From NCBI GenBank assembly GCA_021108215.1, contig JAIORK010000055.1:83635-147634 (forward strand): a stretch of DNA of 64,000 bases. The letters run 5' to 3'. Below, piece after piece: positions 9,244 through 17,402 of the stretch (position 1 is the stretch's first letter; every line of letters begins with the position of its first letter). The position numbers were made by a program, and so were the translations under genes. This DNA is from a bacterium (lineage in GTDB: Bacteria; Oederibacteriota; JAAXVQ01; JAUVAV01). The notes beneath the pieces were generated by a model. It ran no database searches. It was not told the origin of the DNA and saw nothing but the letters and a program-made list of their open reading frames with translations.

Positions 9244-10797
9244 ATGCATAAATATTTGTTTTGCTTATTTTTATTTATATTTTTAGCGGGGCTGACAGCA
9301 CCACGAATTTCACTAAGCGCCAATCGGTTGAGTTATTATAATTTCGAGGGAACGCAGACAACGGATGAAGTTTTTGGTAGTAATTATGAAGTCTATGATT
9401 ATGAGCGACGTATGAGCGTTGCCCGGACCACTAATCATCCCCATGCCGGTAACTATTGCGCGCGTGTAAACTTGGGCACAATTGGCTATGACGGGATAAA
9501 CAGTACGCTCTGCAGGCCGAACCCGCATATTGCAATAGGGTCTTTTAATTATGGCCATGAGGATAACTATGGACAACATACGGACGAGCAGGCTTTTTAC
9601 CGATTTTGGTTCAGGTATGATGAAAATGTCAACTGGCATACGCAAATAAAATTATTCCACGGCGGCGGACATAATTTTAATGACCAGTATTCCGGAAATT
9701 ACAATGCTTATAATACGCCGGCCCTTTCGCCGGTTTCAGCCCCCAAGCCGCATTCCATCTGGGACAGTCTGTGGCATAAAGTTGAAATTTATCATAAATA
9801 CGCAGGCAGCAATATAACCGATATCCAAGTCTGGGTGGATAATGATTTAATCATGGATTTGGATGCGGATGATTTTAATCAGGATGCAGAAGGCAATCAG
9901 CTTTATCCGCAGCGCACAGAAAATTTCGGGCTGATTCATGAGCATACCTGGCATTTTTACAGCTATGTTTACCGGTATAATGATTATTATTCAGTTTCGC
10001 ATCTCTCACAATTGGACGAGCTTCTCTGGACCACAACACCTTATTCCACCATTACCCGCGATGACAATCCGGAAGAAGTCACTCTTTTTGAAAATAACAC
10101 GGATTATTACTATATCCGGTGCTACAGTTCGGATTATATGTACAATGAAATTGTGTTAAAAAAGGAAGAGTGGACCGGAATCGGCGAACGCCGGGACGGT
10201 CATTATGCCCAGGGAGCAGGTCGGTTGTTTGTGGAATTTTGGAATGGGAGCGATTGGCAGGAAGTCGAAAACATAAATGACAGCACGGCAGTATCCGGGA
10301 ATACCCTGGAGCAGGATGGTTCCATTACCTGGACTGCGCCCACCACCGAAACTTGGCGGTTGTACTGGAATTTCATCTCTAACGGCGGCTACCGATGGAT
10401 CAGGTTGCATGTTCAAAATAATCCCCTACAGGGATTAAAAGCCGATATGTTTATACCGCAATATTCATTAGGCATGCAATTGGATGATATTGAAATTTGG
10501 GACGGATTGCCGGATGATCGAATACCCATCGCCGGGGATTCAAAAATGGTTTTAGCTTACCCCAATCCAGCCCATGAAAAGGTTACTTTCATATTCACTA
10601 ATCCCACAGCGCAAAACATTGTTATTCAAATTTTTAATTTTGCCGGGGAAAGGGTCGCCTCTATAAAATCCACCATTGATGAAAATAATCCTCTGGTGGA
10701 ATGGCATTTAGTTAATATCGCCAGTGGCGTTTATATTTATCAAGTGGAAAGCAATGGAAAAAAAATCCAAACGGATAAAATTGCAATTAAAAAATAG
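9244..10797 (+). CDS. Large secreted protein with C-terminal sorting-type beta domain
   Basis: The 517-residue product has a signal peptide (YLFCLFLFIFLAGLTAPRISLS). The middle looks like a lectin/LamG-like or polysaccharide-lyase-like beta sandwich (LFHGGGHNFNDQYSG, SLWHKVEIYHKYAG, IQVWVDNDLIMDLD). A further module with WTAPTTETWRLYWNF and GYRWIRLHVQNN follows. The last 80 residues (YPNPAHEKVTFIFTN, then IQIFNFAGERV and GVYIYQVESNGKK) match the FlgD-Ig/type IX secretion type A sorting domain pattern. The protein is probably cell-surface or released and may bind or cut polysaccharide; no catalytic residues can be named. The start has AAGGAAAGG upstream. It stands alone and ends at a bidirectional terminator. 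No type IX secretion gene is visible in this window. Confidence 0.7.
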   Translation: MHKYLFCLFLFIFLAGLTAPRISLSANRLSYYNFEGTQTTDEVFGSNYEVYDYERRMSVARTTNHPHAGNYCARVNLGTIGYDGINSTLCRPNPHIAIGSFNYGHEDNYGQHTDEQAFYRFWFRYDENVNWHTQIKLFHGGGHNFNDQYSGNYNAYNTPALSPVSAPKPHSIWDSLWHKVEIYHKYAGSNITDIQVWVDNDLIMDLDADDFNQDAEGNQLYPQRTENFGLIHEHTWHFYSYVYRYNDYYSVSHLSQLDELLWTTTPYSTITRDDNPEEVTLFENNTDYYYIRCYSSDYMYNEIVLKKEEWTGIGERRDGHYAQGAGRLFVEFWNGSDWQEVENINDSTAVSGNTLEQDGSITWTAPTTETWRLYWNFISNGGYRWIRLHVQNNPLQGLKADMFIPQYSLGMQLDDIEIWDGLPDDRIPIAGDSKMVLAYPNPAHEKVTFIFTNPTAQNIVIQIFNFAGERVASIKSTIDENNPLVEWHLVNIASGVYIYQVESNGKKIQTDKIAIKK

Positions 10798-10907
10798 GCC
10801 TCCCGTAATCGTGATCGCAAGCAAATGATTTTCCCCCAATACTAATCAAGGTTCCAATAAAAACCCACAGGCTTATTCATAGTGTTCCCGCTAACCGGCT
10901 GCGATAA

Positions 10908-10953
10908 TAACAAAAAGCCGGCCCGCTTTTTCTGCGAGTCCGGCTTTTTGTTA
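10908..10953. terminator. Bidirectional rho-independent terminator
   Basis: A 14-bp perfect stem is formed by TAACAAAAAGCCGG (10908-10921) and CCGGCTTTTTGTTA (10940-10953), with A and T tracts on both sides. It lies between the convergent secreted-protein gene and the Spy-like gene and can end both transcripts. Confidence 0.85.
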
Positions 10954-10961
10954 CTATACGA

Positions 10962-11462
10962 CTATCTATGTTTTCCCCGGCCTGGTTTACCTTTCGTGCC
11001 TTTATGTCCACCCATCCCCTCAAAATGAAGCTGTTGGACCTCCATTATTTGCTTTTGCTCATCTGTCAAAATACTGCGCAAATAAATAATTGATTTAACC
11101 CGCTCGGCCGTCATTTGCCCGTGAATATCCCCGATTTTTTTCGCCATCTTTTCTATCTTGCCCATATTCGGATTATCCCGGCCGACTTCTTCCGCCAAGT
11201 CAATTTGCAACAGCTCAAGCGTCGAATGCTGTTGAATCATGGTTTTGCGTTTTTTTAGCTTTTCCTTTTTCAATAAATCAATTTGTTCTTTGGTGAGGTT
11301 AAGTTGGGAAATCATGCCGGAAGGACCGCCTGCCATCATTTCAGATCTGGCGCCAGGACCACCGGCCCCCCCCCCCATGGGACGCGCCATGGCTGCCGGA
11401 GCTGCCATCACCAGTGCGATAACTGCGATCATAATACTTTTCTGTATCTGTTTCATTTTCAT
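10962..11462 (-). CDS. Spy/CpxP-like periplasmic LTxxQ protein
   Basis: The 166-residue protein starts with a signal peptide (SIMIAVIALVMAAPAAMA), then a Gly-rich linker. The mature part is a helical, charged domain with two LTxxQ signatures (LTKEQIDLL near residue 55 and LTDEQKQIM near 132), the mark of the CpxP/Spy family of ATP-independent periplasmic chaperones and metal sensors. The C-terminus is rich in His, Lys and Gly (GGHKGTKGKPGRGKHR), which may bind metal. The start has AAAGGAGAG 5 nt upstream. It is the third gene of an ECF sigma / anti-sigma operon, so it is probably the envelope-stress effector or sensor of that system. Confidence 0.85.
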   Translation of the reverse strand: MKMKQIQKSIMIAVIALVMAAPAAMARPMGGGAGGPGARSEMMAGGPSGMISQLNLTKEQIDLLKKEKLKKRKTMIQQHSTLELLQIDLAEEVGRDNPNMGKIEKMAKKIGDIHGQMTAERVKSIIYLRSILTDEQKQIMEVQQLHFEGMGGHKGTKGKPGRGKHR

Positions 11463-11473
11463 TTTTCTCTCCT

Positions 11474-11944
11474 TTAGTTCAGATATTGGGACACCGTACC
11501 GGGCACCCCATAGGTTTCATAATCAAACTCACTACGATAACTTTTTGCCTCATTGTGAATACCCAATTGATTCAAGTCTTCGGCATACGCATTAAGCACT
11601 TCCTGCCGGGTCATATCCTTGCTCTGGGTGGAAAAAAACAAAGGCATTATCCCGATCATTAAGACTGCTACTGCCCCCATGACAGCCGGCACCCACCATT
11701 TCATAGGGTTGAACCCCTGCGGCTTTTCCGGGCGGGCATGCGCGATAACCCGGTCTGCCAACTGAAAGGTCATCTGCTCGGAAGCATTGGTCTGCAACGC
11801 CCGGGTGGCTGATAAATAACTGCCGGCCTGGACCTGGCAATGATGACACCGGGCCAGATGATCGCTTAGTGATTTTTCCTGTTTGGCAGACAAAAACCCC
11901 AAGGCCTGATCTGCCAGTAATGTTTCAGCCTTCCTGCAATTCAC
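11474..11944 (-). CDS. Zinc-finger anti-sigma factor, membrane anchored
   Basis: The 156-residue product has an N-terminal anti-sigma zinc finger: C3, H29, C33 and C36 fit the HxxxCxxC pattern of the ZAS family. One transmembrane helix follows (WWVPAVMGAVAVLMIGIMPLFF, about residues 83-104) and then a short periplasmic tail. It should bind and hold the ECF sigma factor encoded just upstream, releasing it on an envelope signal. GTG is the start, with AAGGAGG 8 nt upstream; the gene overlaps the sigma gene by 20 bp, so the two are translationally coupled. Confidence 0.85.
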   Translation of the reverse strand: MNCRKAETLLADQALGFLSAKQEKSLSDHLARCHHCQVQAGSYLSATRALQTNASEQMTFQLADRVIAHARPEKPQGFNPMKWWVPAVMGAVAVLMIGIMPLFFSTQSKDMTRQEVLNAYAEDLNQLGIHNEAKSYRSEFDYETYGVPGTVSQYLN

Positions 11945-12485
11945 TGTGATCGCCTCCTTGTGCTTGGTAACTATTTTTAAACGCCATAAGACCCCGGCGC
12001 AATCTGGTTTTCACTGTGCCGAGTGAAAGCCCCAGTGTCTGCGCAATTTCATGCAGACGAAGATCGGATTCAAAGCGCAAAATCAAACACTCGCGGTAGT
12101 TGGGCTTGAGTTCCTGCAAAGCCTGCCAAACACGAGCTCTTCGCTCCTGGTCAAGCAATAATTTTTCGCCTATCGCCTCCACCCGCAGTTCCGGCATCAC
12201 ATCACTGCTCGGAATCTCGCGACGACGACGCAGTCGCTCCCGTCCTACATTCACCGCTACTTTGTAAAACCAAGGCTCAAATGGCCTGGCAGGATCAAAG
12301 TAACTCCTTTTTTCATAAGCCCGTAAAAAGGCATCCTGACTGAAATCCGCCGCATCCTCTCTTTTTCCCAGGAGTTTCAGGCCGATTCTAAACACTTTGT
12401 TTTGGTAATAGTCCACGATTTCACGGAGCGCCTCGAGATCACCCGTATGAAACCGAAGTGCAACATCTGGATTTATCACGGCCAT
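11925..12485 (-). CDS. ECF-family RNA polymerase sigma factor
   Basis: The 186-residue protein contains sigma region 2 (KVFRIGLKLLGKREDAADFSQDAFLRAYEKRSYF, about residues 30-63) and region 4 (LQELKPNYRECLILRFESDLRLHEIAQTLGLSLGTVKTRLRRG, about 126-168), joined by a short linker without region 3, as in RpoE/SigW types. It directs RNA polymerase to stress promoters. The strong site AAAGGAGG lies 4 nt before the ATG. Downstream are its anti-sigma factor and a Spy-like chaperone, a common envelope or metal-stress arrangement. A possible self-promoter lies in the upstream 12486-12540 interval. Confidence 0.9.
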   Translation of the reverse strand: MAVINPDVALRFHTGDLEALREIVDYYQNKVFRIGLKLLGKREDAADFSQDAFLRAYEKRSYFDPARPFEPWFYKVAVNVGRERLRRRREIPSSDVMPELRVEAIGEKLLLDQERRARVWQALQELKPNYRECLILRFESDLRLHEIAQTLGLSLGTVKTRLRRGLMAFKNSYQAQGGDHSELQEG

Positions 12486-12502
12486 TGAACCTCCTTTCTA
12501 TA

Positions 12503-12540
12503 GATACTATGCAATTGCCCTGGATAAAGTTTCAAAATTC
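12503..12540 (-). promoter_or_regulatory. Possible ECF-type autoregulated promoter
   Basis: On the minus strand upstream of the sigma gene, TGAAACTTT is followed about 16 nt later by CATAGTATC. This loosely fits the GAAC...GTC pattern of ECF promoters. Only the position and this weak match support it. Confidence 0.25.
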
Positions 12541-12655
12541 AAAAAGTAAAATCCGCTGATACAAAACTTATTTTACAGGGGCAGCATTTTTTTGTCGTGC
12601 CGACGCGAACACGATAAGCTGCCGTCTTTGGGGCAGGGTGAAGGATGAAACAGCT

Positions 12656-13081
12656 TTATTTTACAGATTTTTTCCTGGATCTTATAATTCTAATTTTAAC
12701 GCTGGCAGGTGAAAACGTTTTCACCTCAATACCGGACGGAACAATAATATCCTGCTTGGAAAGCGTATAGATACTTTTGCCTACCCGCAATGCACTAAGA
12801 TTAATCGAGACCCATATCTGGCGTTCCTTGAGGGAAAGAATTCGATCGCGCCTACCTGAGATGGTTACCTGTATTTTTTGCTCCTTGGGTTCTGCGACTG
12901 CCCGGCCCACGGAAAGATTATTAAAATAAACCGGCACCGTATAGACCGACTGCATCGACTGTTGACCTGCAACATACGACCAAATAATAAACGCCGCTGC
13001 CAGGGCAGCCAGTTTATACCGCCAATTATTGAATATTTTTTCTTTAAAAAACAGCCGCCAACGGCGTGGTAAAAATCCCAT
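12656..13081 (-). CDS. YbbR-domain protein (CdaR-like regulator of the diadenylate cyclase)
   Basis: The 141-residue protein has one N-terminal helix (LAALAAAFIIWSYVAG, about residues 25-40) and a single extracytoplasmic YbbR domain (VYTVPVYFNNL, then VTISGRRDRILSL and VSINLSALRVGKSIYTLS). In Firmicutes the CdaR/YbbR protein has several such domains and regulates CdaA; here it is a short single-domain version. The gene starts 6 bp after the cdaA stop, so the pair is one unit. It probably binds CdaA in the membrane and tunes c-di-AMP synthesis. The C-terminus is strongly basic (RIIRSRKKSVK). Confidence 0.8.
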   Translation of the reverse strand: MGFLPRRWRLFFKEKIFNNWRYKLAALAAAFIIWSYVAGQQSMQSVYTVPVYFNNLSVGRAVAEPKEQKIQVTISGRRDRILSLKERQIWVSINLSALRVGKSIYTLSKQDIIVPSGIEVKTFSPASVKIRIIRSRKKSVK

Positions 13082-13087
13082 ACCTGA

Positions 13088-13864
13088 CTACCCCCTCTTG
13101 GGTCCGTATAAGGTGAGCATTTCTTCCAAAGTCTGGCTGTCAATTGCAGGTGTGATCTTTCCTCCCACGGCCAATGAAATGCTCCGGTTCTCTTCAGAAA
13201 CCACAATGGCGACCGCATCTGTCTCTTCGGTAACACCGATTGCAGCGCGATGACGGGTTCCATAATTTCTTGAAACATTGGGGTCCTGGGTGAGCGGAAG
13301 AATACAACCCGCAGCCACCACACGCCATTCCCGGACAATCACAGAACCGTCGTGCAGCGGCGTCTTGGGAACAAAAATTGTTACCAGCAATTCCGCCGAA
13401 AGTTCTGCATCCATACTTGTCCCGGTATCGATAAAACCCTTTAAATTCACATCCCTTTCCAATACGATCAAGGCGCCGATTTTGCGGCGCGCCAGCACCC
13501 GGCAAGCTTCGGTAATTTCTTTGTATAACCGCGCCTCTTCTTTTAACAGTCCTAAAAACATCCGGCGGCGCCCCAATTGAATCAACATACGACGCAGCTC
13601 CGGTTGAAAAATAATTGCAAAAGCAATCAACCAGACCGCCCAGAGACTGGTCATCAGCCAGTTGATGGTATACAGCTGTATCTGAGATCCCACAAAGGCA
13701 AACAGGAGCAGAAACAAAAATCCCTTGAGCATCTGCATGGTCCGTGTCTCACGAATCATAAGCAGGACACGATAAATCAAAAAGGATACCAACAGAATAT
13801 CCAGCGCATCCTGCCAGCGAAAATCTATAAGCAATTGATAAAACCGCGTCAATTCAAGCGGCAT
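13088..13864 (-). CDS. cdaA: Membrane diadenylate cyclase (c-di-AMP synthase)
   Basis: The 258-residue product has three N-terminal helices (about residues 20-36, 46-62, 70-86) and a DAC domain from about residue 105. The family motifs are present as D172-G-S174 and R204-H-R206 (GTRHRAAIGVTEETDA). CdaA normally has DGA, so the third residue differs (Ser for Ala). It makes cyclic di-AMP from two ATP. The start is set at 13864 because GGAGG lies 10 nt upstream; a longer frame to 13927 exists but only overlaps folP. The start overlaps the folP stop by 11 bp, giving coupling in the order ftsH-folP-cdaA-ybbR. Confidence 0.92.
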   Translation of the reverse strand: MPLELTRFYQLLIDFRWQDALDILLVSFLIYRVLLMIRETRTMQMLKGFLFLLLFAFVGSQIQLYTINWLMTSLWAVWLIAFAIIFQPELRRMLIQLGRRRMFLGLLKEEARLYKEITEACRVLARRKIGALIVLERDVNLKGFIDTGTSMDAELSAELLVTIFVPKTPLHDGSVIVREWRVVAAGCILPLTQDPNVSRNYGTRHRAAIGVTEETDAVAIVVSEENRSISLAVGGKITPAIDSQTLEEMLTLYGPKRG

Positions 13865-14759
13865 GGGCGACTTGCCTCCTTGTTGCCTTTTCCTGCTTTT
13901 GACGCTTCCCGGCGTCTCGAATGGCATGCGCGACCTGGATGGTCATCTTCATCTCAGAAACATCATGCACACGTAAAATATGCGCACCTCGCGCGACAGC
14001 CAGCGCCACAGCGGCCGAAGTGCCCCATACCCGCTCCTGAGGCGGGAGGGTGCCGAGAATGCCGCTGATAAATGATTTACGGGAGACTCCGATTAAAACC
14101 GGATACCCGGTTTTAATCAAATCCTGGATATTGTTCAACAACAAAAGATTATGCTGAAGATTTTTTCCAAAGCCTATCCCGGGATCTAAAATAATTTTGG
14201 AATCAGCAATCCCGGCGACACGTGCCTGGCGAACCCTGCGCAGCAATGCTTTACGGACATCCTGCACAACATCATCATACCGGGGTGCTTTTTGCATGGT
14301 TTGCGGCGTTCCTTGTATATGCATTATCACAATCGGAACCTTGGCGCGCGCAACCACCTGACGCATTTCAGGATCTTGCAGACCAGTGACATCATTAATC
14401 ATTTGAGCACCTGCAGCAATCACTTTGCGGGCGACTTCCGGCTTATAAGTATCCACCGATACCGGAACACCCAAATTGACAATCCGTTTCAGCACCGGCA
14501 GGATACGCCGCAATTCTTCCGGAGCGGATATGGGGATTGCCCCCGGACGGGTTGACTCTGCACCCACATCAATAATATCGGCTCCCGCGTCAATCATCGC
14601 CTTGGCACGTTGATACGCTGACAGCGGGGTCCGATAACGTCCCCCATCGGAAAAAGAATCGGTTGTCAAATTGATAATACCCATGAGTAACGGGCGGATT
14701 GCAAGATTAAAACGTTTACTGCGGCAATTTAAAAAAAATCCTCTGGCAGGACTGCCCAT
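13854..14759 (-). CDS. folP: Dihydropteroate synthase
   Basis: The 301-residue TIM-barrel enzyme joins p-aminobenzoate to dihydropterin pyrophosphate in folate synthesis. The pterin-site signature MGIINLTTDSFSDGGRY is at residues 26-42, followed by GADIIDVGAESTRPGA, VSVDTYKPEVA, INDVTG, IVIMHIQGTPQTMQ, DPGIGFGKNLQHN and VLIGVSRKSFISG, all standard. The start has AAAGGA 6 nt upstream. There is an N-terminal extension of about 25 residues before the usual first strand. Location between ftsH and cdaA repeats an arrangement seen in many bacteria. Confidence 0.95.
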   Translation of the reverse strand: MGSPARGFFLNCRSKRFNLAIRPLLMGIINLTTDSFSDGGRYRTPLSAYQRAKAMIDAGADIIDVGAESTRPGAIPISAPEELRRILPVLKRIVNLGVPVSVDTYKPEVARKVIAAGAQMINDVTGLQDPEMRQVVARAKVPIVIMHIQGTPQTMQKAPRYDDVVQDVRKALLRRVRQARVAGIADSKIILDPGIGFGKNLQHNLLLLNNIQDLIKTGYPVLIGVSRKSFISGILGTLPPQERVWGTSAAVALAVARGAHILRVHDVSEMKMTIQVAHAIRDAGKRQKQEKATRRQVAHAA

Positions 14760-14915
14760 GGGAATTCCTTTCCCGAAAGCCGTCAGAGGTCTTGAGGCTG
14801 TTCAACTTCCCCGCTTCAACCCCGGCTTCCCTGTCTGTCTGCCCGGCCTGTCCGGCCGCCTGTCCGGCGCATGCAGGACAAATGCAGGACGAATGGGGAT
14901 TTCACGGATAACCTA

Positions 14916-16763
14916 TTAAGCCTTGGCCTCCTTGGCGGCAGGTGTTTTGATATTAAGAATCAGATTAACTTCTTCACCTTCAATAATTTCTTTTTCCAAA
15001 AGAGTCCCGGCCAACTTATGCAGCTTGGTCTCATTTTTTTTCAGGATCATCGCCGCCCTATCGTAGGCGGTTGATACAATTCGCTTCACTTCCTTATCAA
15101 TCCCTTGCGCCGTCATCTCGCTATAATTTTTTTCCTTCATCAGGTCTTTGCCAATAAAAACCTCGCGGTCTTTTTTCCCAAAGGTCATGGCACCCATTTC
15201 CTTGGACATGCCGTATTCACAGACCATGCGATGCGCGATGTCTGTGGCACGTTCCAAATCATTGGATGCGCCGGTTGATATTTCTTTAAAAATAAGTTCT
15301 TCCGCCGCCCGCCCGGCCAAAAGCCCGGTAATATCTGAATGCAACTCCTCTTTCATCATCAAAAACCGGTCTTCGGTGGGGAGCTGCAACGTATAACCCA
15401 ATGCTGCCTGTCCGCGGGGAATAATTGAAATTTTGTGGACGGGGTTGGTTCCGGGAATAAAACGCGCCACCAAGGCATGGCCTGCTTCATGATATGCAAT
15501 AACTTTTTTCTCCCGTTCAGACACCACACGGCTTTTCCGCTCCGGTCCGGCCAAAACGCGCTCAATAGCTTCTTCCAGTTCCGACATGGTGACCGCCCGT
15601 TTATTCCGCCGTGCCGCCAGCAAGGCACCCTCATTCGCCAAATTCGCCAGGTCGGCACCGGAAAACCCGGGCGTACGCCGCGCCAGAATCTGAAGATCAA
15701 CATCCGGCCCAAGAACAATCTCCTTGGTGTGCACTTTTAAAATACCCACTCGGCCCAGTAAATCCGGCCGGTCCACCACCACCTGACGGTCAAAACGCCC
15801 CGGACGCACGAGTGCGGGATCAAGCACATCCGGCCGGTTGGTGGCTGCAATCAGAATAACACCGGAATTGACCTCAAAACCGTCCATCTCCACCAAAAGC
15901 TGATTGAGGGTTTGTTCCCGCTCATCGTGTCCGCCGCCCAAACCGGCACCACGGTGTCTGCCGACAGCATCAATCTCATCAATAAAAATGATGCAGGGCG
16001 AGTTCTTCTTGCCCTGCTCGAAAAGATCACGGACGCGTGACGCGCCGACGCCAACAAACATTTCCACAAAATCCGATCCGGAAATACTAAAAAACGGCAC
16101 ACCTGCCTCACCGGCAATCGCACGGGCCAGCAGTGTCTTGCCGGTTCCGGGATGTCCCAGCAGTAAAACGCCTTTGGGAATTTTCCCGCCCAAACGTTGA
16201 AATTTTGACGGATCCTTTAAATATTCAATAATTTCTTCCAGGTCCTGTTTTGCTTCATCCACACCGGCAACATCGGCAAAGGTTACTTTGGGACGGTTGG
16301 AGGGGGTCTGGAGTTTCGCCTTGCTCTTGCCAAAGGACATGGCGCCGCCGGCGCCGCCCTGCATTTTATTAAGATAGTACAACCAAAAAAGAATGAATGC
16401 AATGACCGGTCCCCAGGAAAAGAAAAACGTCGCCAGCCACTGAAGCGGCGAGGTTTCAGGGATTTTCCCGACAATCTCAATGTTCTTTTCATGCAGCTTG
16501 TTGAATAGCTGCGGATCATCCATAGGCGCGACCAGATTAAACGGTGTGCTGTCTTTACGTTTTCCGGTGATCTCCTTGCCTGCCTGCTCTTTTTGTACAA
16601 TCACGACCTTGGCAATTTCTCCGCGATCCACATCACTTAAAAATTCAGAATAGGTATATTGTTTTTGCCCGATATGTTTCGGCAAATTAATGTAATTGAC
16701 GAGCATGATAACAACGACAAAAATAAAAAGCCAAAATGAAAGTGTTTTTAATGAATTATTCAC
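14916..16763 (-). CDS. ftsH: ATP-dependent zinc metalloprotease FtsH
   Basis: The 615-residue membrane AAA protease has helix 1 at about residues 7-25, a periplasmic domain, helix 2 at about 113-131 and the AAA module from about 160. Walker A reads G203-H-P-G-T-G-K-T210 (His where Pro is usual), Walker B is IIFIDEID, and the second region of homology is [20 protein letters not shown]. The protease zinc site is H425-E-A-G-H429. It degrades misfolded and regulatory membrane proteins. The start is GTG with TAGGAGG 6 nt before it. It heads the ftsH-folP-cdaA-ybbR series and lies 640 bp downstream of tilS. Confidence 0.96.
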   Translation of the reverse strand: MNNSLKTLSFWLFIFVVVIMLVNYINLPKHIGQKQYTYSEFLSDVDRGEIAKVVIVQKEQAGKEITGKRKDSTPFNLVAPMDDPQLFNKLHEKNIEIVGKIPETSPLQWLATFFFSWGPVIAFILFWLYYLNKMQGGAGGAMSFGKSKAKLQTPSNRPKVTFADVAGVDEAKQDLEEIIEYLKDPSKFQRLGGKIPKGVLLLGHPGTGKTLLARAIAGEAGVPFFSISGSDFVEMFVGVGASRVRDLFEQGKKNSPCIIFIDEIDAVGRHRGAGLGGGHDEREQTLNQLLVEMDGFEVNSGVILIAATNRPDVLDPALVRPGRFDRQVVVDRPDLLGRVGILKVHTKEIVLGPDVDLQILARRTPGFSGADLANLANEGALLAARRNKRAVTMSELEEAIERVLAGPERKSRVVSEREKKVIAYHEAGHALVARFIPGTNPVHKISIIPRGQAALGYTLQLPTEDRFLMMKEELHSDITGLLAGRAAEELIFKEISTGASNDLERATDIAHRMVCEYGMSKEMGAMTFGKKDREVFIGKDLMKEKNYSEMTAQGIDKEVKRIVSTAYDRAAMILKKNETKLHKLAGTLLEKEIIEGEEVNLILNIKTPAAKEAKA

Positions 16764-17039
16764 AAAATGCCTCCTACCAGCCTAACCAAATTACCCCAGA
16801 TACCTCTGCAGCTATCCTTTTATTTTTCAATACAAATTTAGGATGGCCTATCGTAGCATACAGTTTTCAGGCTGGCAACTTTAAATTCTCCGCTTGTTTT
16901 TAATCAAATTTTCAAAATTTTTCATGCGATTACATCTGTTTTCATTGCTAGTGACGGCGATTCCGGTTATTTTACGAAGCTTTAAATCACCCTGCTTCAC
17001 CAGGAGCTTAAACATTTAGTCGGATTATTTGTATTTTGC

Positions 17040-17155
17040 CGTCATACCGGCGGAAGCCGGTATCCAGGAATCTGAATTTTAAAGCTTTTTCTGGACCCCG
17101 GTTTTCACCGGGGTGACGAACAATACCTAAAACAGGCTAATTGCCCAGGCTCCTA
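17040..17155. repeat. Dispersed hairpin repeat, copy B
   Basis: It starts CGTCATACCGGC, includes the hairpin ATACCGGC/GCCGGTAT (17044-17063) and a second stem CCCCGG/CCGGGG near 17096-17112, and ends TGCCCAGGCTCCTA, identical over 14 bases to copy A at 4114-4127. Confidence 0.65.
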
Positions 17156-17188
17156 CTGTCCAAGTTATAAAACACACTGTCTTCTATT

Positions 17189-17322
17189 CGCCCTAAGTGC
17201 TAATTTTTAAAGGAAAACTGATACTGTATCCATACGCTAAAGCCGGATTTGACGATAAAGTCCCCTGATGTTCCATAAAACGCGTGGTGCGTTTTTTCCT
17301 TTAAAAATCAGTACTTAGGGCG
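17189..17322. repeat. MITE-like inverted-repeat element
   Basis: The arms 17189-17217 and 17294-17322 are inverted copies (27 of 29 bases match), beginning CGCCCTAAGTGCTAATTTTT and ending with its near complement. They enclose 76 bases with no coding capacity. The size and terminal inverted repeats suggest a miniature non-autonomous transposon, though no target duplication is clear. Confidence 0.6.
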
Positions 17323-17402
17323 ATCCTGTAGCTGCCGTATTTTAAAATCCGGACAAAAATCACCCTGCTACAAATAAAACAAATTTCCAGGATGCAGACC
17401 GG

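Larger units (their letters stand above)
16764..17402. other. 639-bp intergenic region holding two repeat elements
   Basis: No gene is seen. It contains a dispersed hairpin repeat (17040-17155) and a 134-bp inverted-repeat element (17189-17322). The ftsH promoter should lie in the first 250 bases next to 16763. Confidence 0.6.

Noticed and set aside
13865..13927. Longer cdaA start
   Set aside because: The extra 21 residues only overlap folP; a good ribosome site fits the 13864 start.
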